Below are positions 32,727 through 42,139 of a DNA stretch of 64,000 nucleotides, one piece after another. How positions within the stretch are numbered: the stretch's first letter is position 1; the number at the start of each line of letters is the position of its first letter. The DNA comes from Hominiventricola aquisgranensis (GTDB lineage Bacteria; Bacillota; Clostridia; Lachnospirales; Lachnospiraceae): positions 1-64,000 of the forward strand of contig NZ_JBBMFC010000016.1 in NCBI RefSeq assembly GCF_040096225.1. Direction: 5' to 3'. Below the pieces are notes generated by a model. It searched no databases, had not been told where the DNA came from, and saw only the letters and a program-made list of their open reading frames with translations. The translations under genes were made by a program, and so were the position numbers.

Positions 32727-33233
32727 TTAACGTTTTTCCGTTAAAAACATGGTCATGCTGCGGCCCTCCATCTTAGGAGCTTTATCGACCACTGCGACAT
32801 CTGCCATCCGCTCTGAGAATACATCCAGAATCTGTTTGCTGCTCTGTACATGAGCCATCTCACGTCCGCGGAAACGAAGAGTTACTTTTACTTTGTTACC
32901 CTTCTCGATGAACTTTCTTGCTGCATTTACCTTCGTGTTCAAATCGTTCTCATCAATATTCGGAGACAGGCGAACTTCTTTGATTTCGATGGTTTTCTGT
33001 TTTTTCTTTGCTTCCTTCTCTTTTCTTGCCTGCTCATACCGATATTTTCCATAGTCGATAATCTTACATACAGGCGGTTTTGCGGTCGGAGCAATCTTTA
33101 CCAGATCCAGCTCAGCCTCCCTCGCTAACTTCATCGCTTCTGTGATGGGCATTACACCTAACTGTTCACCATCCTGACCAATCAGACGGACTTCTCTGTC
33201 CCTGATCTGCTCGTTGATCACTAATTCGCTAAT
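32727..33233 (-). CDS. infC: Translation initiation factor IF-3, AUU start
   Basis: Keeps 30S subunits free and checks start-codon fidelity. N domain (ISELVINEQIRDREVRLIG), linker rich in Lys/Glu (EQARKEKEAKKKQKTIEIKE), C domain (HVQSSKQILDVFSE). The best start is an ATT codon at 33233, 7 nt after GGAGGTG; the in-frame ATG at 33254 overlaps that ribosome site and is unlikely. AUU initiation of infC is the known basis of IF-3 autocontrol. 168 residues from ATT. Confidence 0.95.
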   Translation of the reverse strand: MSELVINEQIRDREVRLIGQDGEQLGVMPITEAMKLAREAELDLVKIAPTAKPPVCKIIDYGKYRYEQARKEKEAKKKQKTIEIKEVRLSPNIDENDLNTKVNAARKFIEKGNKVKVTLRFRGREMAHVQSSKQILDVFSERMADVAVVDKAPKMEGRSMTMFLTEKR

Positions 33234-33254
33234 AGTTGTACACCTCCGAAACAT

Positions 33255-33285
33255 AAAAAAATAGGTAGAAAACTATCCACCTATC
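33255..33285 (-). promoter_or_regulatory. infC leader attenuator hairpin
   Basis: Minus strand ATAGGTGGATAG-TTTT-CTACCTAT followed by TTTTTTT just before the infC ribosome site, inside a leader of about 150 nt. Firmicutes use an L20-sensed leader at this place; the hairpin would be the terminator. I could not draw the anti-terminator with confidence. Confidence 0.65.
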
Positions 33286-33400
33286 ATACAAAAGGAATGT
33301 GCCGCAAAACACATTTCAACACTGTATTAACCCAGGTCACTGACTGTGCTATGTGCCAAGGTGAGAGTGGATACTCTTCTTTCATTTCATAACCTTAGTT

Positions 33401-33429
33401 ATCTTAGCACAGCCAACACCTGATGTCAA
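33401..33429 (-). promoter_or_regulatory. Promoter of infC-rpmI-rplT
   Basis: Minus strand TTGACA, 17-nt spacer, TAAGAT, about 165 bp before infC, giving room for the regulatory leader. Confidence 0.75.
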
Positions 33430-33447
33430 CTATATTTTCACACTTTT

Positions 33448-34971
33448 TCAAACTTTTTTATCCGGTCTGTCAAGCCTTCCAAAACGCTCCATCTCTCCAC
33501 GCACTTTTGCAGCCAGTGCATCCGTAAAGCAGCCTTCCACTGCCCGCCAGCACCAGTTACTGCCCACGGTGGACGGCTTATTCATTCTGGACTCGCTTCC
33601 TAGTCCCAGCAGATCCTGAGCCAGTACAATGGTCAGATTCGCCCGGCTGTTCCAGATGGCACGCATCATGACCCAGTTGATATCTGCAGCGTCAGTCACA
33701 CCCAGATAATCATAGGCACGCTTCACATCCTCTGGCTCTGCAGAAGTTGTCCACCCGACTGCAGTATCATTGTCATGAGTTCCCACATAAGCCACACAGT
33801 TTGGTGGATAATCCTCCGGAAAATAACTGGTGCCTCCGCCATCTCTGCTGTCAAAAGCAAATTGTAACAGCTTAATCCCCGGAAAGCCACTGTCTGCCAG
33901 CAGTTTTTTCACAGACTCAGTCATATAGCCTAAATCTTCCGCCATAATGTTCTGTGCTCCGATCTGCTGCTCCACTGCATGGAACAGATCCATGCCCGGT
34001 CCCTGCTTCCAGTATCCCCGTTTTGCATTGGTATCTCCATAAGGAATGGCAAAATAGGAATCAAATCCACGGAAATGATCGATCCTGAGCATATCATAGA
34101 CTTTACACAGATAACCAATCCTGGCGGTCCACCACCGGTAACCATTCTGTTTCATATAATCCCAGTCAAACAGTGGATTTCCCCACAGCTGTCCATCAGC
34201 AGAAAATCCATCTGGCGGACATCCCGCCACCTCTCTTGGCACTTTGTTCTCATCCAGCTGAAACAGTTCCGGGTGTGCCCACACGTCCACACTGTCCAGA
34301 GACACATAGATAGGAAGATCTCCTATAATCTGAAGTCCTGCCTCATTGGCATATTCTCTCAAAGCCTTCCACTGTTCAAAGAACAGATACTGCAGGCTTT
34401 TCCAGAATTCAATTTCTTCTTTATAAGCGGCCGCTGCATGTTCAAGGGCTTTCTGCTCCCGATTTCTTAATGCCGGTTCCCAGTCCATCCAGGCTTTTCC
34501 GCCACTGGCAGCCTTCAGTGCCATAAAGGAAGCATAGTCATGAAGCCAATAATCATTTTGCCTGCAAAACGCCTCATAGTCGTCCGATGCAGTCTCCTGA
34601 AACCTTCTGACTGCCTTTCTGAGGATCGGATAGCGCTTCTGATACAATGCTCCATAATTCACATGGTCCGGTGCACTTTCCCAGTCAACCGTCTTATAAT
34701 CTTCCGCTTCCAGATAACCGGCACTTTCCAGCATTTCCAGATCAATAAAATACGGATTTCCCGCATAAGCCGAAAAAGACTGATAGGGCGAATCTCCATA
34801 GCTGGTAGGACAGATTGGCAGCATCTGCCAGTATGTCTGCCCCGCCTTCTTCAGAAAATCCACAAATTTTCGGGCAGGAGCACCCATACTTCCAATTCCG
34901 TATTCTGACGGAAGTGATGAAAGATGCATCAGGACTCCACTGCTCTTCTTCTGCTGTGTTTTATCCATCAT
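33448..34971 (-). CDS. malQ: 4-alpha-glucanotransferase (amylomaltase)
   Basis: GH77 enzyme that transfers alpha-1,4-glucan segments between maltodextrins, releasing glucose. 507 residues, standard. HLSSLPSEYGIGSMG is the family N-terminus; catalytic nucleophile Asp in LRIDHFRGFDSYF, acid/base Glu in IMAEDLGYMT, third acid in YVGTHDNDTAVGW. Start follows GGAGGG. Last gene of the sugar-uptake cluster, which points to imported malto-oligosaccharides as the substrate. Confidence 0.96.
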   Translation of the reverse strand: MMDKTQQKKSSGVLMHLSSLPSEYGIGSMGAPARKFVDFLKKAGQTYWQMLPICPTSYGDSPYQSFSAYAGNPYFIDLEMLESAGYLEAEDYKTVDWESAPDHVNYGALYQKRYPILRKAVRRFQETASDDYEAFCRQNDYWLHDYASFMALKAASGGKAWMDWEPALRNREQKALEHAAAAYKEEIEFWKSLQYLFFEQWKALREYANEAGLQIIGDLPIYVSLDSVDVWAHPELFQLDENKVPREVAGCPPDGFSADGQLWGNPLFDWDYMKQNGYRWWTARIGYLCKVYDMLRIDHFRGFDSYFAIPYGDTNAKRGYWKQGPGMDLFHAVEQQIGAQNIMAEDLGYMTESVKKLLADSGFPGIKLLQFAFDSRDGGGTSYFPEDYPPNCVAYVGTHDNDTAVGWTTSAEPEDVKRAYDYLGVTDAADINWVMMRAIWNSRANLTIVLAQDLLGLGSESRMNKPSTVGSNWCWRAVEGCFTDALAAKVRGEMERFGRLDRPDKKV

Positions 34972-35007
34972 AGCATGTTCCCTCCGAATAGTTGATCTGT
35001 CTGTTCA

Positions 35008-36105
35008 TCAGTGACAGATCACATTCTCTGTTTCTGCATCAAATACATGGATCTTATTCACATCCAGAGCCAGTTTCACCATATCATCGGCACGGATGCC
35101 AGTACGGGACGGTACTCTTGCTACCATTTTCTGTCCACAGCAGTTCAGATACAGATAAATCTCTGAACCCATCATCTCTGCCAGATCCACGTTTGCTTCA
35201 ATGTTAGAAGCTTCTGATATAGACAGGAATGACTCTTCCGCATGAATGTCTTCCGGCCGGATTCCCATGATCACCTCTTTGTCCACATAAGCTTCCAGCT
35301 CCGGCTTCTGTACCGGGATCTTATAAGTACCAAAGGTCAGGAACAGATTCTCGCCTTCTTTTTTCACAACTACATTAAGGAAATTCATCTGCGGAGAACC
35401 GATGAATCCTGCCACAAATTTATTACACGGATAGTTATACAACATCTGCGGTGTATCGAACTGCTGAATCACTCCATCTTTCATTACAACGATCCGGTCT
35501 CCCATGGTCATAGCCTCGGTCTGATCGTGGGTAACATAGACAAATGTGGTCTGCAGACGTTTGTGAAGTGCTGCGATCTGACTTCTCATCTCTGTACGAA
35601 GCTTGGCGTCCAGATTGGACAGCGGCTCATCCAGCAGGAATACAGCCGGCTGACGCACCATAGCACGTCCCAGAGCCACACGCTGGCGCTGACCTCCGGA
35701 CAGCTCCTTTGGTTTTCTCTTCAGATATTCTTCCAGTCCCAGGATTTTTGCTGCTTCCCTTACCTTTTTATCAATCTCATCCTTTGGAACCTTTCTCAGT
35801 TCCAGCGCAAATGCCATATTCTTATAGACAGTCATATGTGGATAGAGCGCATAGCTCTGGAATACCATGGCAATGTCTCTGTCCTTGGGCGGCACGTCAT
35901 TGACCTTGCGATCACCAATATACAGCTCGCCGCCTGATACCTCCTCCAGTCCTGCAATCATACGCAGGGTTGTTGATTTTCCGCAGCCGGATGGTCCAAC
36001 CAGAACAACAAACTCTTTGTCCTTGATCTCCAGATTCAGATCCGGCACTACGGTATTTCCTTTATCATATGTTTTTACCACATGTTTAAACGTGATATCA
36101 GCCAT
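35008..36105 (-). CDS. Carbohydrate ABC transporter ATPase (MsmX/UgpC type)
   Basis: 365 residues. Walker A GPSGCGKSTTLRM (about 38-50), Q-loop FQSYALYPHMTVY, signature LSGGQRQRVALGRA, Walker B VFLLDEPLSNLDAKLR, switch THDQ, then a C-terminal TOBE/MalK-type regulatory domain (MGIRPEDIHAE). Energises CUT1 sugar importers; in Firmicutes such an ATPase often serves several importers. Here it lies in the same cluster as two permeases and a binding-protein gene. Confidence 0.93.
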   Translation of the reverse strand: MADITFKHVVKTYDKGNTVVPDLNLEIKDKEFVVLVGPSGCGKSTTLRMIAGLEEVSGGELYIGDRKVNDVPPKDRDIAMVFQSYALYPHMTVYKNMAFALELRKVPKDEIDKKVREAAKILGLEEYLKRKPKELSGGQRQRVALGRAMVRQPAVFLLDEPLSNLDAKLRTEMRSQIAALHKRLQTTFVYVTHDQTEAMTMGDRIVVMKDGVIQQFDTPQMLYNYPCNKFVAGFIGSPQMNFLNVVVKKEGENLFLTFGTYKIPVQKPELEAYVDKEVIMGIRPEDIHAEESFLSISEASNIEANVDLAEMMGSEIYLYLNCCGQKMVARVPSRTGIRADDMVKLALDVNKIHVFDAETENVICH

Positions 36106-36144
36106 TTTTGTTCCTCCTGTTCTGAATCTCCCAACATCCGGATA

Positions 36145-37161
36145 TTACTTCTGCGCGGACACCTTCGCCACACTCTCTCCGGCAATAATGTCAAAAGATA
36201 CCAGCTCATGTATTGCTTCTTTTTCTTCCTCGATCCTGTCAACCAGGATCTCCATACTGCGATCTGCGATCCTGTCACTCTTCTGACGGATCGTTGTAAG
36301 TCTGGGTGTCAGATAATTACCCAGATCAATACCATCAAAACCGATCACCGAAATATCCTCCGGTACCCGAAGTCCCCGATCCCGGATCGCCCGGATCGCT
36401 CCCACTGCCAGCACATCCGCCATGGCGAATACGGCAGTCAGCTCCGGCATCTTATCAAGCAGTGCTCCCATGGCATGATAGCCTTCTTCCATGGAAAACA
36501 GTGCCGGTTCATACTGCTTTTTCTTATCAAATACCATCTCATGATTCCGAAATGCCTGTTCGCATCCGATGCCTCTGGTAAATGCTGCATGTGACCGTTC
36601 CATCCGGCCTCCCAACACACCGATTCTTTCATGTCCCAGCTGGATCAGATATTCCACCGCCGCCTCTGCTGCAGCAGCGTCATCCGTACTGACACTGGAC
36701 AGATTCGGAAAAGATAACTTTGCTGCTGAGTTGGTAACCAGCACACAGGGCACATCCAGTCTTGCAAACCGTTCCCTGAAGAACTCCAGATTACTTCCCA
36801 GGAAGAAGATTCCCTTGGGATGTCGCTCCAGACAGACACTCTCTGCCTGCTCCACCTCATTTTCTTCCTCACCGATATAATAGATGAAGCTGACAAAATC
36901 TTTTCCCTCGATCAGTCCCTGCAGCCGCTCCACAATGGAAGCAAATAACATATTCTGTGAACCTTTCACAATGACTGCAATGCCTTTGCTGGCCTGCTGC
37001 TTCAGATGTTTTGCATTGTTATTTAATCGGAAATGGTGCTTTTCCACCACCGCCAGGATCGTCTCCCTTGCTTTCTCTGATACATCTGGATGATTATTTA
37101 ATACCCTTGACACAGTTCCTACTGCATATCCAGATTCTTTTGCAATATCTTTGATGGTCAT
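36145..37161 (-). CDS. LacI-family repressor of the sugar-uptake operon
   Basis: 338 residues: HTH MTIKDIAKESGYAVGTVSRV with hinge helix region NNNAKHLKQQ, then a periplasmic-binding-protein-like effector domain. Lies within the operon between the permeases and the ATPase, 8 nt after the MalG-like gene. The perfect dyad CTGGAAACGTTTCCAG at the operon promoter is a fitting LacI-family operator, so it probably represses the cluster until a malto-oligosaccharide binds; CcpA could share that site. Confidence 0.92.
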   Translation of the reverse strand: MTIKDIAKESGYAVGTVSRVLNNHPDVSEKARETILAVVEKHHFRLNNNAKHLKQQASKGIAVIVKGSQNMLFASIVERLQGLIEGKDFVSFIYYIGEEENEVEQAESVCLERHPKGIFFLGSNLEFFRERFARLDVPCVLVTNSAAKLSFPNLSSVSTDDAAAAEAAVEYLIQLGHERIGVLGGRMERSHAAFTRGIGCEQAFRNHEMVFDKKKQYEPALFSMEEGYHAMGALLDKMPELTAVFAMADVLAVGAIRAIRDRGLRVPEDISVIGFDGIDLGNYLTPRLTTIRQKSDRIADRSMEILVDRIEEEKEAIHELVSFDIIAGESVAKVSAQK

Positions 37162-37169
37162 AACATCAA

Positions 37170-38012
37170 TTATCCTTTAACTGCTCCTGCAGCTACTCCT
37201 TTGATAATATGTTTTTGTCCGAGCAGGTATACGATCACGATCGGGATAACTGTCAGCATAATACTTGCCATCATAGGACCCATCTCTACTTTTCCGTAGC
37301 TTCCACGGAAATACTGGATCAACATAGGGATCGTCTTGTATTTCTTGATATCCAGTACCAGTGTCGGCAGAAGATAATCGTTCCATACCCACATAGCTTC
37401 CAGAATTCCTACAGATACCAGCGTCGGCTTCAGGATCGGAAGCACGATCAGGAAAAAGGTCTGGATCGGATTACATCCATCGATCATGGATGCTTCCTCG
37501 ATCTCCAGCGGAATGGATTTCATAAAGCCTGCAAACATAAATACTGCCAGTCCTGCTCCAAATCCCAGATAAATGATCCAGATATTCCACGGAGTGTTGA
37601 GTTTCAGACTGTCCGCTGTCTGTGACAGGGTGAACATGACCATCTGAAACGGAACCACCATAGAAAATACAAAAAGGAAATATAACATCTTCGATACCGG
37701 TCCTTTGACTCTGGTAATGTACCATGCGCACATGGAACAGCAAACCAGGATCGCGATCACCGATGTAATGGTGATCAGAAGGCTGTAACACAGACTCTGC
37801 AGGAATCCTTTGGATGCAATGGCATTGATATAATTTTCAATACCTGCAAAGGAATCTGCAGTCGGCAGGCTGAATGCGCCTGCGGTGGTGATCGCTGTCT
37901 CCTTTTTCATGGAATTGAACAGGATCATAATAATGGGATATACATATAATACTGCCAGTATGGATAAAAGTACAACCCATATAGAATCTATCATTCTCTT
38001 TTTCTTACCCAT
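37170..38012 (-). CDS. Sugar ABC transporter permease (MalG-like)
   Basis: 280 residues, six membrane helices; cytoplasmic EAA loop EIEEASMIDGCNPIQTF, the coupling motif of CUT1 permeases. N-terminus KKKRMIDSIWVVLLS. Its start abuts the stop of the MalF-like gene, so co-translated. Forms the membrane channel with that protein. Confidence 0.93.
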   Translation of the reverse strand: MGKKKRMIDSIWVVLLSILAVLYVYPIIMILFNSMKKETAITTAGAFSLPTADSFAGIENYINAIASKGFLQSLCYSLLITITSVIAILVCCSMCAWYITRVKGPVSKMLYFLFVFSMVVPFQMVMFTLSQTADSLKLNTPWNIWIIYLGFGAGLAVFMFAGFMKSIPLEIEEASMIDGCNPIQTFFLIVLPILKPTLVSVGILEAMWVWNDYLLPTLVLDIKKYKTIPMLIQYFRGSYGKVEMGPMMASIMLTVIPIVIVYLLGQKHIIKGVAAGAVKG

Positions 38013-38864
38013 CTACTGCTGCACCTCCCTGGAACGTGTTGCCTTCAGCTGAATCATGGAGATTGCAATGACCAGAACACAGAACAGAACTGCTTTTGCC
38101 TGTCCAAGTCCTTTCCATTGGGCTCCTGCCCTCGCATAGAAGGTCTGGTAAATATTGAGAGCAAGCATCTCTGTGAAATGGTTCGGATCTCCACCGGTCA
38201 GAGCCAGATTCTGATCAAAGAGCTTGAAGGAGTTGGTCAATGTCAGAAATACACAGATGGTGATAGACGGCATTACCATAGGAAGCTTTACCTTCCAGAG
38301 GGTCTTCCACCAGGTAGCTCCATCGATCTGTGCTGCCTCGATCAGATCATCCGATACATTCTGAAGTCCTGCAATATAGATGATCATCATGTAACCAATC
38401 TGCTGCCAGCACATGAGGATGATCAGTCCCCAGTAACCTGCACTGGTATTCAATGCCAGAAGCGGTTTTCCAACAATGGAAAGCACACAGTTGATCAGAA
38501 TCTGCCAGATATATCCAAGCACGATTCCACCGATCAGGTTTGGCATGAAAAAGATGGTTCTGAAAATATTGGTTCCTTTTAATTTCCGTGTCAGAAGCAA
38601 TGCCAGGATAAATGCGATCACATTGATCAGCACGATCGAAGCAACGGCAAATAACACCGTGAACTTAAAAGAATTTGTAAATGTACTGTCCGTAAAGATC
38701 CGCTGATAATTGCCGATTCCGATAAACTTTGCGTCCTTTACGGTAGTGAACTGACAGAAGGACAGATACAGTCCTTCTATGAACGGAAGAATAAAACCGA
38801 TCACAAATGCCAGGAATGTGGGCAGTACAAATATCGGTGCATATCGTTTGACTGCTTTTTCCAT
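38013..38864 (-). CDS. Sugar ABC transporter permease (MalF-like)
   Basis: 283 residues, six membrane helices, EAA loop DLIEAAQIDGATWWKT. Lacks the large periplasmic domain of enterobacterial MalF, as usual in Firmicutes. Preceded by a terminator-like hairpin at 38907-38940 that separates it from the binding-protein gene and probably lowers its expression relative to it. Confidence 0.93.
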   Translation of the reverse strand: MEKAVKRYAPIFVLPTFLAFVIGFILPFIEGLYLSFCQFTTVKDAKFIGIGNYQRIFTDSTFTNSFKFTVLFAVASIVLINVIAFILALLLTRKLKGTNIFRTIFFMPNLIGGIVLGYIWQILINCVLSIVGKPLLALNTSAGYWGLIILMCWQQIGYMMIIYIAGLQNVSDDLIEAAQIDGATWWKTLWKVKLPMVMPSITICVFLTLTNSFKLFDQNLALTGGDPNHFTEMLALNIYQTFYARAGAQWKGLGQAKAVLFCVLVIAISMIQLKATRSREVQQ

Positions 38865-38906
38865 AAATTCTGTACTCCTTTCTCTCGTCAGTCAGAATTT
38901 TGCGAT

Positions 38907-38940
38907 AAAAGGGGCAGGCAAGTAACTTGCCTGCCCTTTT
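38907..38940 (-). terminator. Intra-operon terminator after the binding-protein gene
   Basis: AAAAGGGCAGGCAAG-TTA-CTTGCCTGCCCC then TTTT on the minus strand. Such partial terminators set the excess of binding protein over permease in sugar operons. Confidence 0.85.
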
Positions 38941-38963
38941 CAACGGTTCTGCTGTTCCGTTAT

Positions 38964-40325
38964 CTACTGTCCATTTGCCAGCTGATACTCAGTTGCCCAT
39001 CCATCTACAAACGCGGATACTACTGCATCCCAGTTTGCATCGGTCTGATCTGCTGCGTAAGCGGTCAGTGCCTGTCCTAAGCCATTCTTCCACTCCTCAG
39101 ACGGCATGGTTGTGAAGTTCCATGATACCGGAGTCTTGCCTTCTGCAGTGTAAGCAGTATCCTGTTTTACAAACAGGTTCGGAGATTCCTGTGCGCCCTT
39201 GAACGGAATAACGAATCCCATATCGTCTGCCATGGTCTTGGTTCCCAGCTCAGAAGTTACACACCAGTTGATGAAATCCAGTGTTGCCTGAATATCAGCT
39301 TCATCTGCCTGGTTATTTACACACCAGTAGTTCTCTGTACCAGTACACAGTCCCTGATTTGCTTCATCACCAGCACCGATATAGATCGGAATCATTGCCA
39401 GATCGTCGTCAGTGTATCCATCTTTGCCAGTCAGGTTACCATACTCCCAGGAACCATTCTGGAAGAAGACTGCATCGCCTGCCAAGAATTCATTTCTGGA
39501 ATCATCACCGGTCTTAGCAGAGAGTTCTGCCGGATCGCAGGTGCTGTTGTTGATGTACAGATCCCAGATGTCACGGTAGTTGTCGAGATAGGTTCCTTTG
39601 ATTGCATCTGTGCTGCTGATGCCATCTGTCTGATACTCAAAGTAGATCGGCAGGTTTGCCAGATGAGTCTTGAATCTCCAGTCAGAAGATCCATCCATAC
39701 CAGCGGATGTGAATGCAGCAAATCCAAGCTCGGAAGAACGGGCGGTGATGTCCTCAGCCACTTTCTTCAGGTCTGCGAAAGATTTGATATCATCAATGGT
39801 ATAACCAGCCTTCTCAAGTAATGTTTTGTTTGTGATCAGTCCATAAGACTCGATTACATATGCAACACCATATACGGTGCCCCCATCTTTCAGTGCGTAG
39901 TTGTCACTGGTAAGCTGTCCTTAAATATCACTGCCAGACAGGTCATAGCAGTAATCCTTCCAGTTTGCCAGACCAACCGGTCCGTTTACCTGGAACAGAG
40001 TCGGTGCTCCGCTCTTACCCATCTCACTCATCAGAGTTGTCTCATAATTACCAGATGCTGCTGTTACAACAGTTACCGGTACACCGGTCTCCTCTGTGTA
40101 AGCTTTTGCCAGATCCTGCCACTGCTGATCCTGCTCCGGCTTGAAGTTCAGATAATATACAGAACCTTCTGCTGTGGAAGTCTCGGTTGCTGCTGTGGAA
40201 GTCTCGGTTGCTGCTGTAGAGTCACCGGAAGCTGTACTGTCCCCGCCAGTTGATCCACCGCATCCTGCAAGCGCAGTCGCTGCAAGTGCACATGTAAGTG
40301 TCAGCGCTACTAACCTCTTTTTCAT
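38964..40325 (-). pseudogene. Sugar-binding lipoprotein gene interrupted by one in-frame TAA
   Basis: The full frame runs 454 codons, the length of a CUT1 extracellular binding protein. The N-terminal part has a lipoprotein signal (LTLTCALAATALAGCGGS), a Thr/Ser/Ala linker with a 21-nt tandem duplication (about 40172-40213) and the start of the binding fold. Codon 135 is TAA (39921-39923). I read through the following 53 codons by hand: they stay open and in frame (GQLTSDNYALKDGG...) and join the downstream 265-codon part, so only this one codon breaks the gene. Either a recent nonsense mutation, a sequencing error or suppression. A protein re-initiated at a GTG near 39761 would lack the export signal. 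Confidence 0.85.
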
Positions 40326-40351
40326 ATCATTATCCTCCTGATCATCCTTTT

Positions 40352-40367
40352 CTGGAAACGTTTCCAG
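40352..40367. promoter_or_regulatory. LacI/CcpA-type operator
   Basis: CTGGAAACGTTTCCAG, a perfect 16-bp palindrome about 20 bp downstream of the -10 box, between promoter and start codon of the binding-protein gene. Central ACGT with flanking GGAA/TTCC fits LacI-family repressors. Confidence 0.8.
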
Positions 40368-40380
40368 TTCTTATGAATCA

Positions 40381-40409
40381 ATCATACGGCTTTTTTCAGA
40401 TAAATACAA
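40381..40409 (-). promoter_or_regulatory. Promoter of the sugar-uptake operon
   Basis: Minus strand TTGTAT, 17-nt spacer, TATGAT; the operator at 40352-40367 lies just downstream. Confidence 0.7.
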
Positions 40410-40484
40410 GTGATTTTTGTCGTCCATAATCATTTTCATCATATTTCTCATTTTTTCCATCACTTTTTTGTGAAATATCACAAC

Positions 40485-40535
40485 AAGAAGACGCGATTCT
40501 CTGAACATCTGCCAGAAAATCGCGTCTTCTTTTTA
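40485..40535 (-). terminator. Terminator of the citrate synthase gene
   Basis: AAGAAGACGCGATT ... AATCGCGTCTTCTTTTT, 14-bp stem with a 20-nt loop, 15 nt after the stop codon. Confidence 0.88.
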
Positions 40536-40549
40536 TACATTTGTAACTA

Positions 40550-41929
40550 TTATTCGTGGCGTTCATCCAGTGCACAGTACGGTCTGTGGTATCCCACATA
40601 TTTGTAGGCAGGACGGATGATCTTACCATTGTTGACAACTTCCTCCAGTCGATGGGCACTCCATCCGGAAATACGGGAGATTGCAAAAATCGGTGTATAA
40701 AGCTCCTCCGGGATCCCCAGCATGGAATATACAAATCCACTGTAGAAATCCACATTGGCACAGATTGGTTTGAACAGATGACGTTTTCTGGCGATTGCTT
40801 CGCCTGCCAGACGCTCTACTCTCTCATACAACTCATATTCTTTCTGCAGTCCTTTTTCCTCAGAAAGCCGCTTAGCATAGGATTTCAGAATCACTTCACG
40901 AGGGTCGGACAGTGTATAGACTGCATGGCCCATACCATAGATGAGACCGGATTTGTCAAATACTTTTTTATCCAGCATACCTTCCAGATATTTGGTCAGT
41001 GTTTTTTCATCCTCATAATCCGGACAGCATTTCTTAATATCAGCAAACATCTGCTGTACCTTCAGGTTAGCACCACCATGGCGGGGACCTTTCAGCGATG
41101 CAATGGAAGCTGCCGTAGCAGAATAGGTATCTGTTCCAGAAGAAGTGACTACATGATTGGTAAATGTAGAGTTGTTACCACCACCATGCTCCGCATGCAG
41201 CACCAGTGCCACATCCAGTACCTTCGCTTCCAGCTCGGTAAACTCCCCATCCGGACGAAGCATCTGCAATATATTTTCCGCAATGGACATATCTTTATTC
41301 GGCAGACGGATCACCAGCGTGTCGTCAGCATGAAAATGTCTCCATGCGCAGTAAGAATGAACTGCGATCTGCGGCATCTTTGCGATCAGCTGCAGGGACT
41401 GACGCAGTACATTGGGAACTGTTACCTCATCCGGGTTGGCATCATAACAATATAAGGTCAGAATACATCTCTGTAATGCATTCATCTGATTCTGGCTGGT
41501 AGCCTTCATTACTACGTCGCGCAGAAACTGTCCGGACAACTCCTGAAGACTCTTTACAATACGGACAAAGCTTCTAAGCTGCTTCGGTGTGGGCAGACTG
41601 CCAAACAACAACAGATATGTGGTCTCTTCAAAACCATATCTGCGATCTTCAAATCCTTGGATCAGATCATGTACATTATATCCCTGGAAATACAATTCTC
41701 CATCTGCAGGCATCTTCTTTCCATTCACACTTTTATATGAAAGGACATCGGATATCTCCGTCAGACCGGTCAGTACACCTTTACCATTGGCATCACGCAG
41801 ACCACGTTTGACGTCATATTCTGTATAAAGTTCCTGATTGATCTCGCCAGATACTCTACATTCATTTACAAGCCGGTCGAACTGCTCATCCAGTTCTCTG
41901 CTCAATTCCATCATGGTAATATTGCTCAT
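40550..41929 (-). CDS. Citrate synthase
   Basis: 459 residues. GPRHGGANLKVQQM, catalytic His in GMGHAVYTLSDPR, Asp in the final NVDFYSGFVYSML region, all typical of type-I/II citrate/2-methylcitrate synthases; the extended N-terminus (about 70 residues) is like that of clostridial enzymes. Condenses acetyl-CoA and oxaloacetate, here probably as the first step to 2-oxoglutarate and glutamate. No aconitase or isocitrate dehydrogenase gene adjoins. Start MSNITMMELS follows GGGGTG; the ATG at 41944 overlaps that site. Confidence 0.92.
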   Translation of the reverse strand: MSNITMMELSRELDEQFDRLVNECRVSGEINQELYTEYDVKRGLRDANGKGVLTGLTEISDVLSYKSVNGKKMPADGELYFQGYNVHDLIQGFEDRRYGFEETTYLLLFGSLPTPKQLRSFVRIVKSLQELSGQFLRDVVMKATSQNQMNALQRCILTLYCYDANPDEVTVPNVLRQSLQLIAKMPQIAVHSYCAWRHFHADDTLVIRLPNKDMSIAENILQMLRPDGEFTELEAKVLDVALVLHAEHGGGNNSTFTNHVVTSSGTDTYSATAASIASLKGPRHGGANLKVQQMFADIKKCCPDYEDEKTLTKYLEGMLDKKVFDKSGLIYGMGHAVYTLSDPREVILKSYAKRLSEEKGLQKEYELYERVERLAGEAIARKRHLFKPICANVDFYSGFVYSMLGIPEELYTPIFAISRISGWSAHRLEEVVNNGKIIRPAYKYVGYHRPYCALDERHE

Positions 41930-41984
41930 ACAAACGCACCCCATCTGTCAGTTATTTTGTATACACGTATTCACGTTGCTTCCC

Positions 41985-42013
41985 ATTATACAAAACAAGA
42001 AGAGAAATTTCAA
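41985..42013 (-). promoter_or_regulatory. Promoter of the citrate synthase gene
   Basis: Minus strand TTGAAA, 17-nt spacer, TATAAT, about 55 bp before the start codon. Confidence 0.75.
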
Positions 42014-42090
42014 GTGCTGATTGCAGGAAAAAGACCGATGCAGAACGTCTTCACAGCGCGCGCTTATTCATAAGATTATAGACGAATTCA

Positions 42091-42122
42091 AAAAGGCATG
42101 ACTTTTTACAGTCATGCCCTTT
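42091..42122 (-). terminator. Terminator of the Rpn-family gene
   Basis: AAAGGGCATGACT-GTAAAA-AGTCATGCCTTTTT on the minus strand, 18 nt after the stop codon. Confidence 0.9.
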
Positions 42123-42139
42123 GAAATGATATTGAAATC

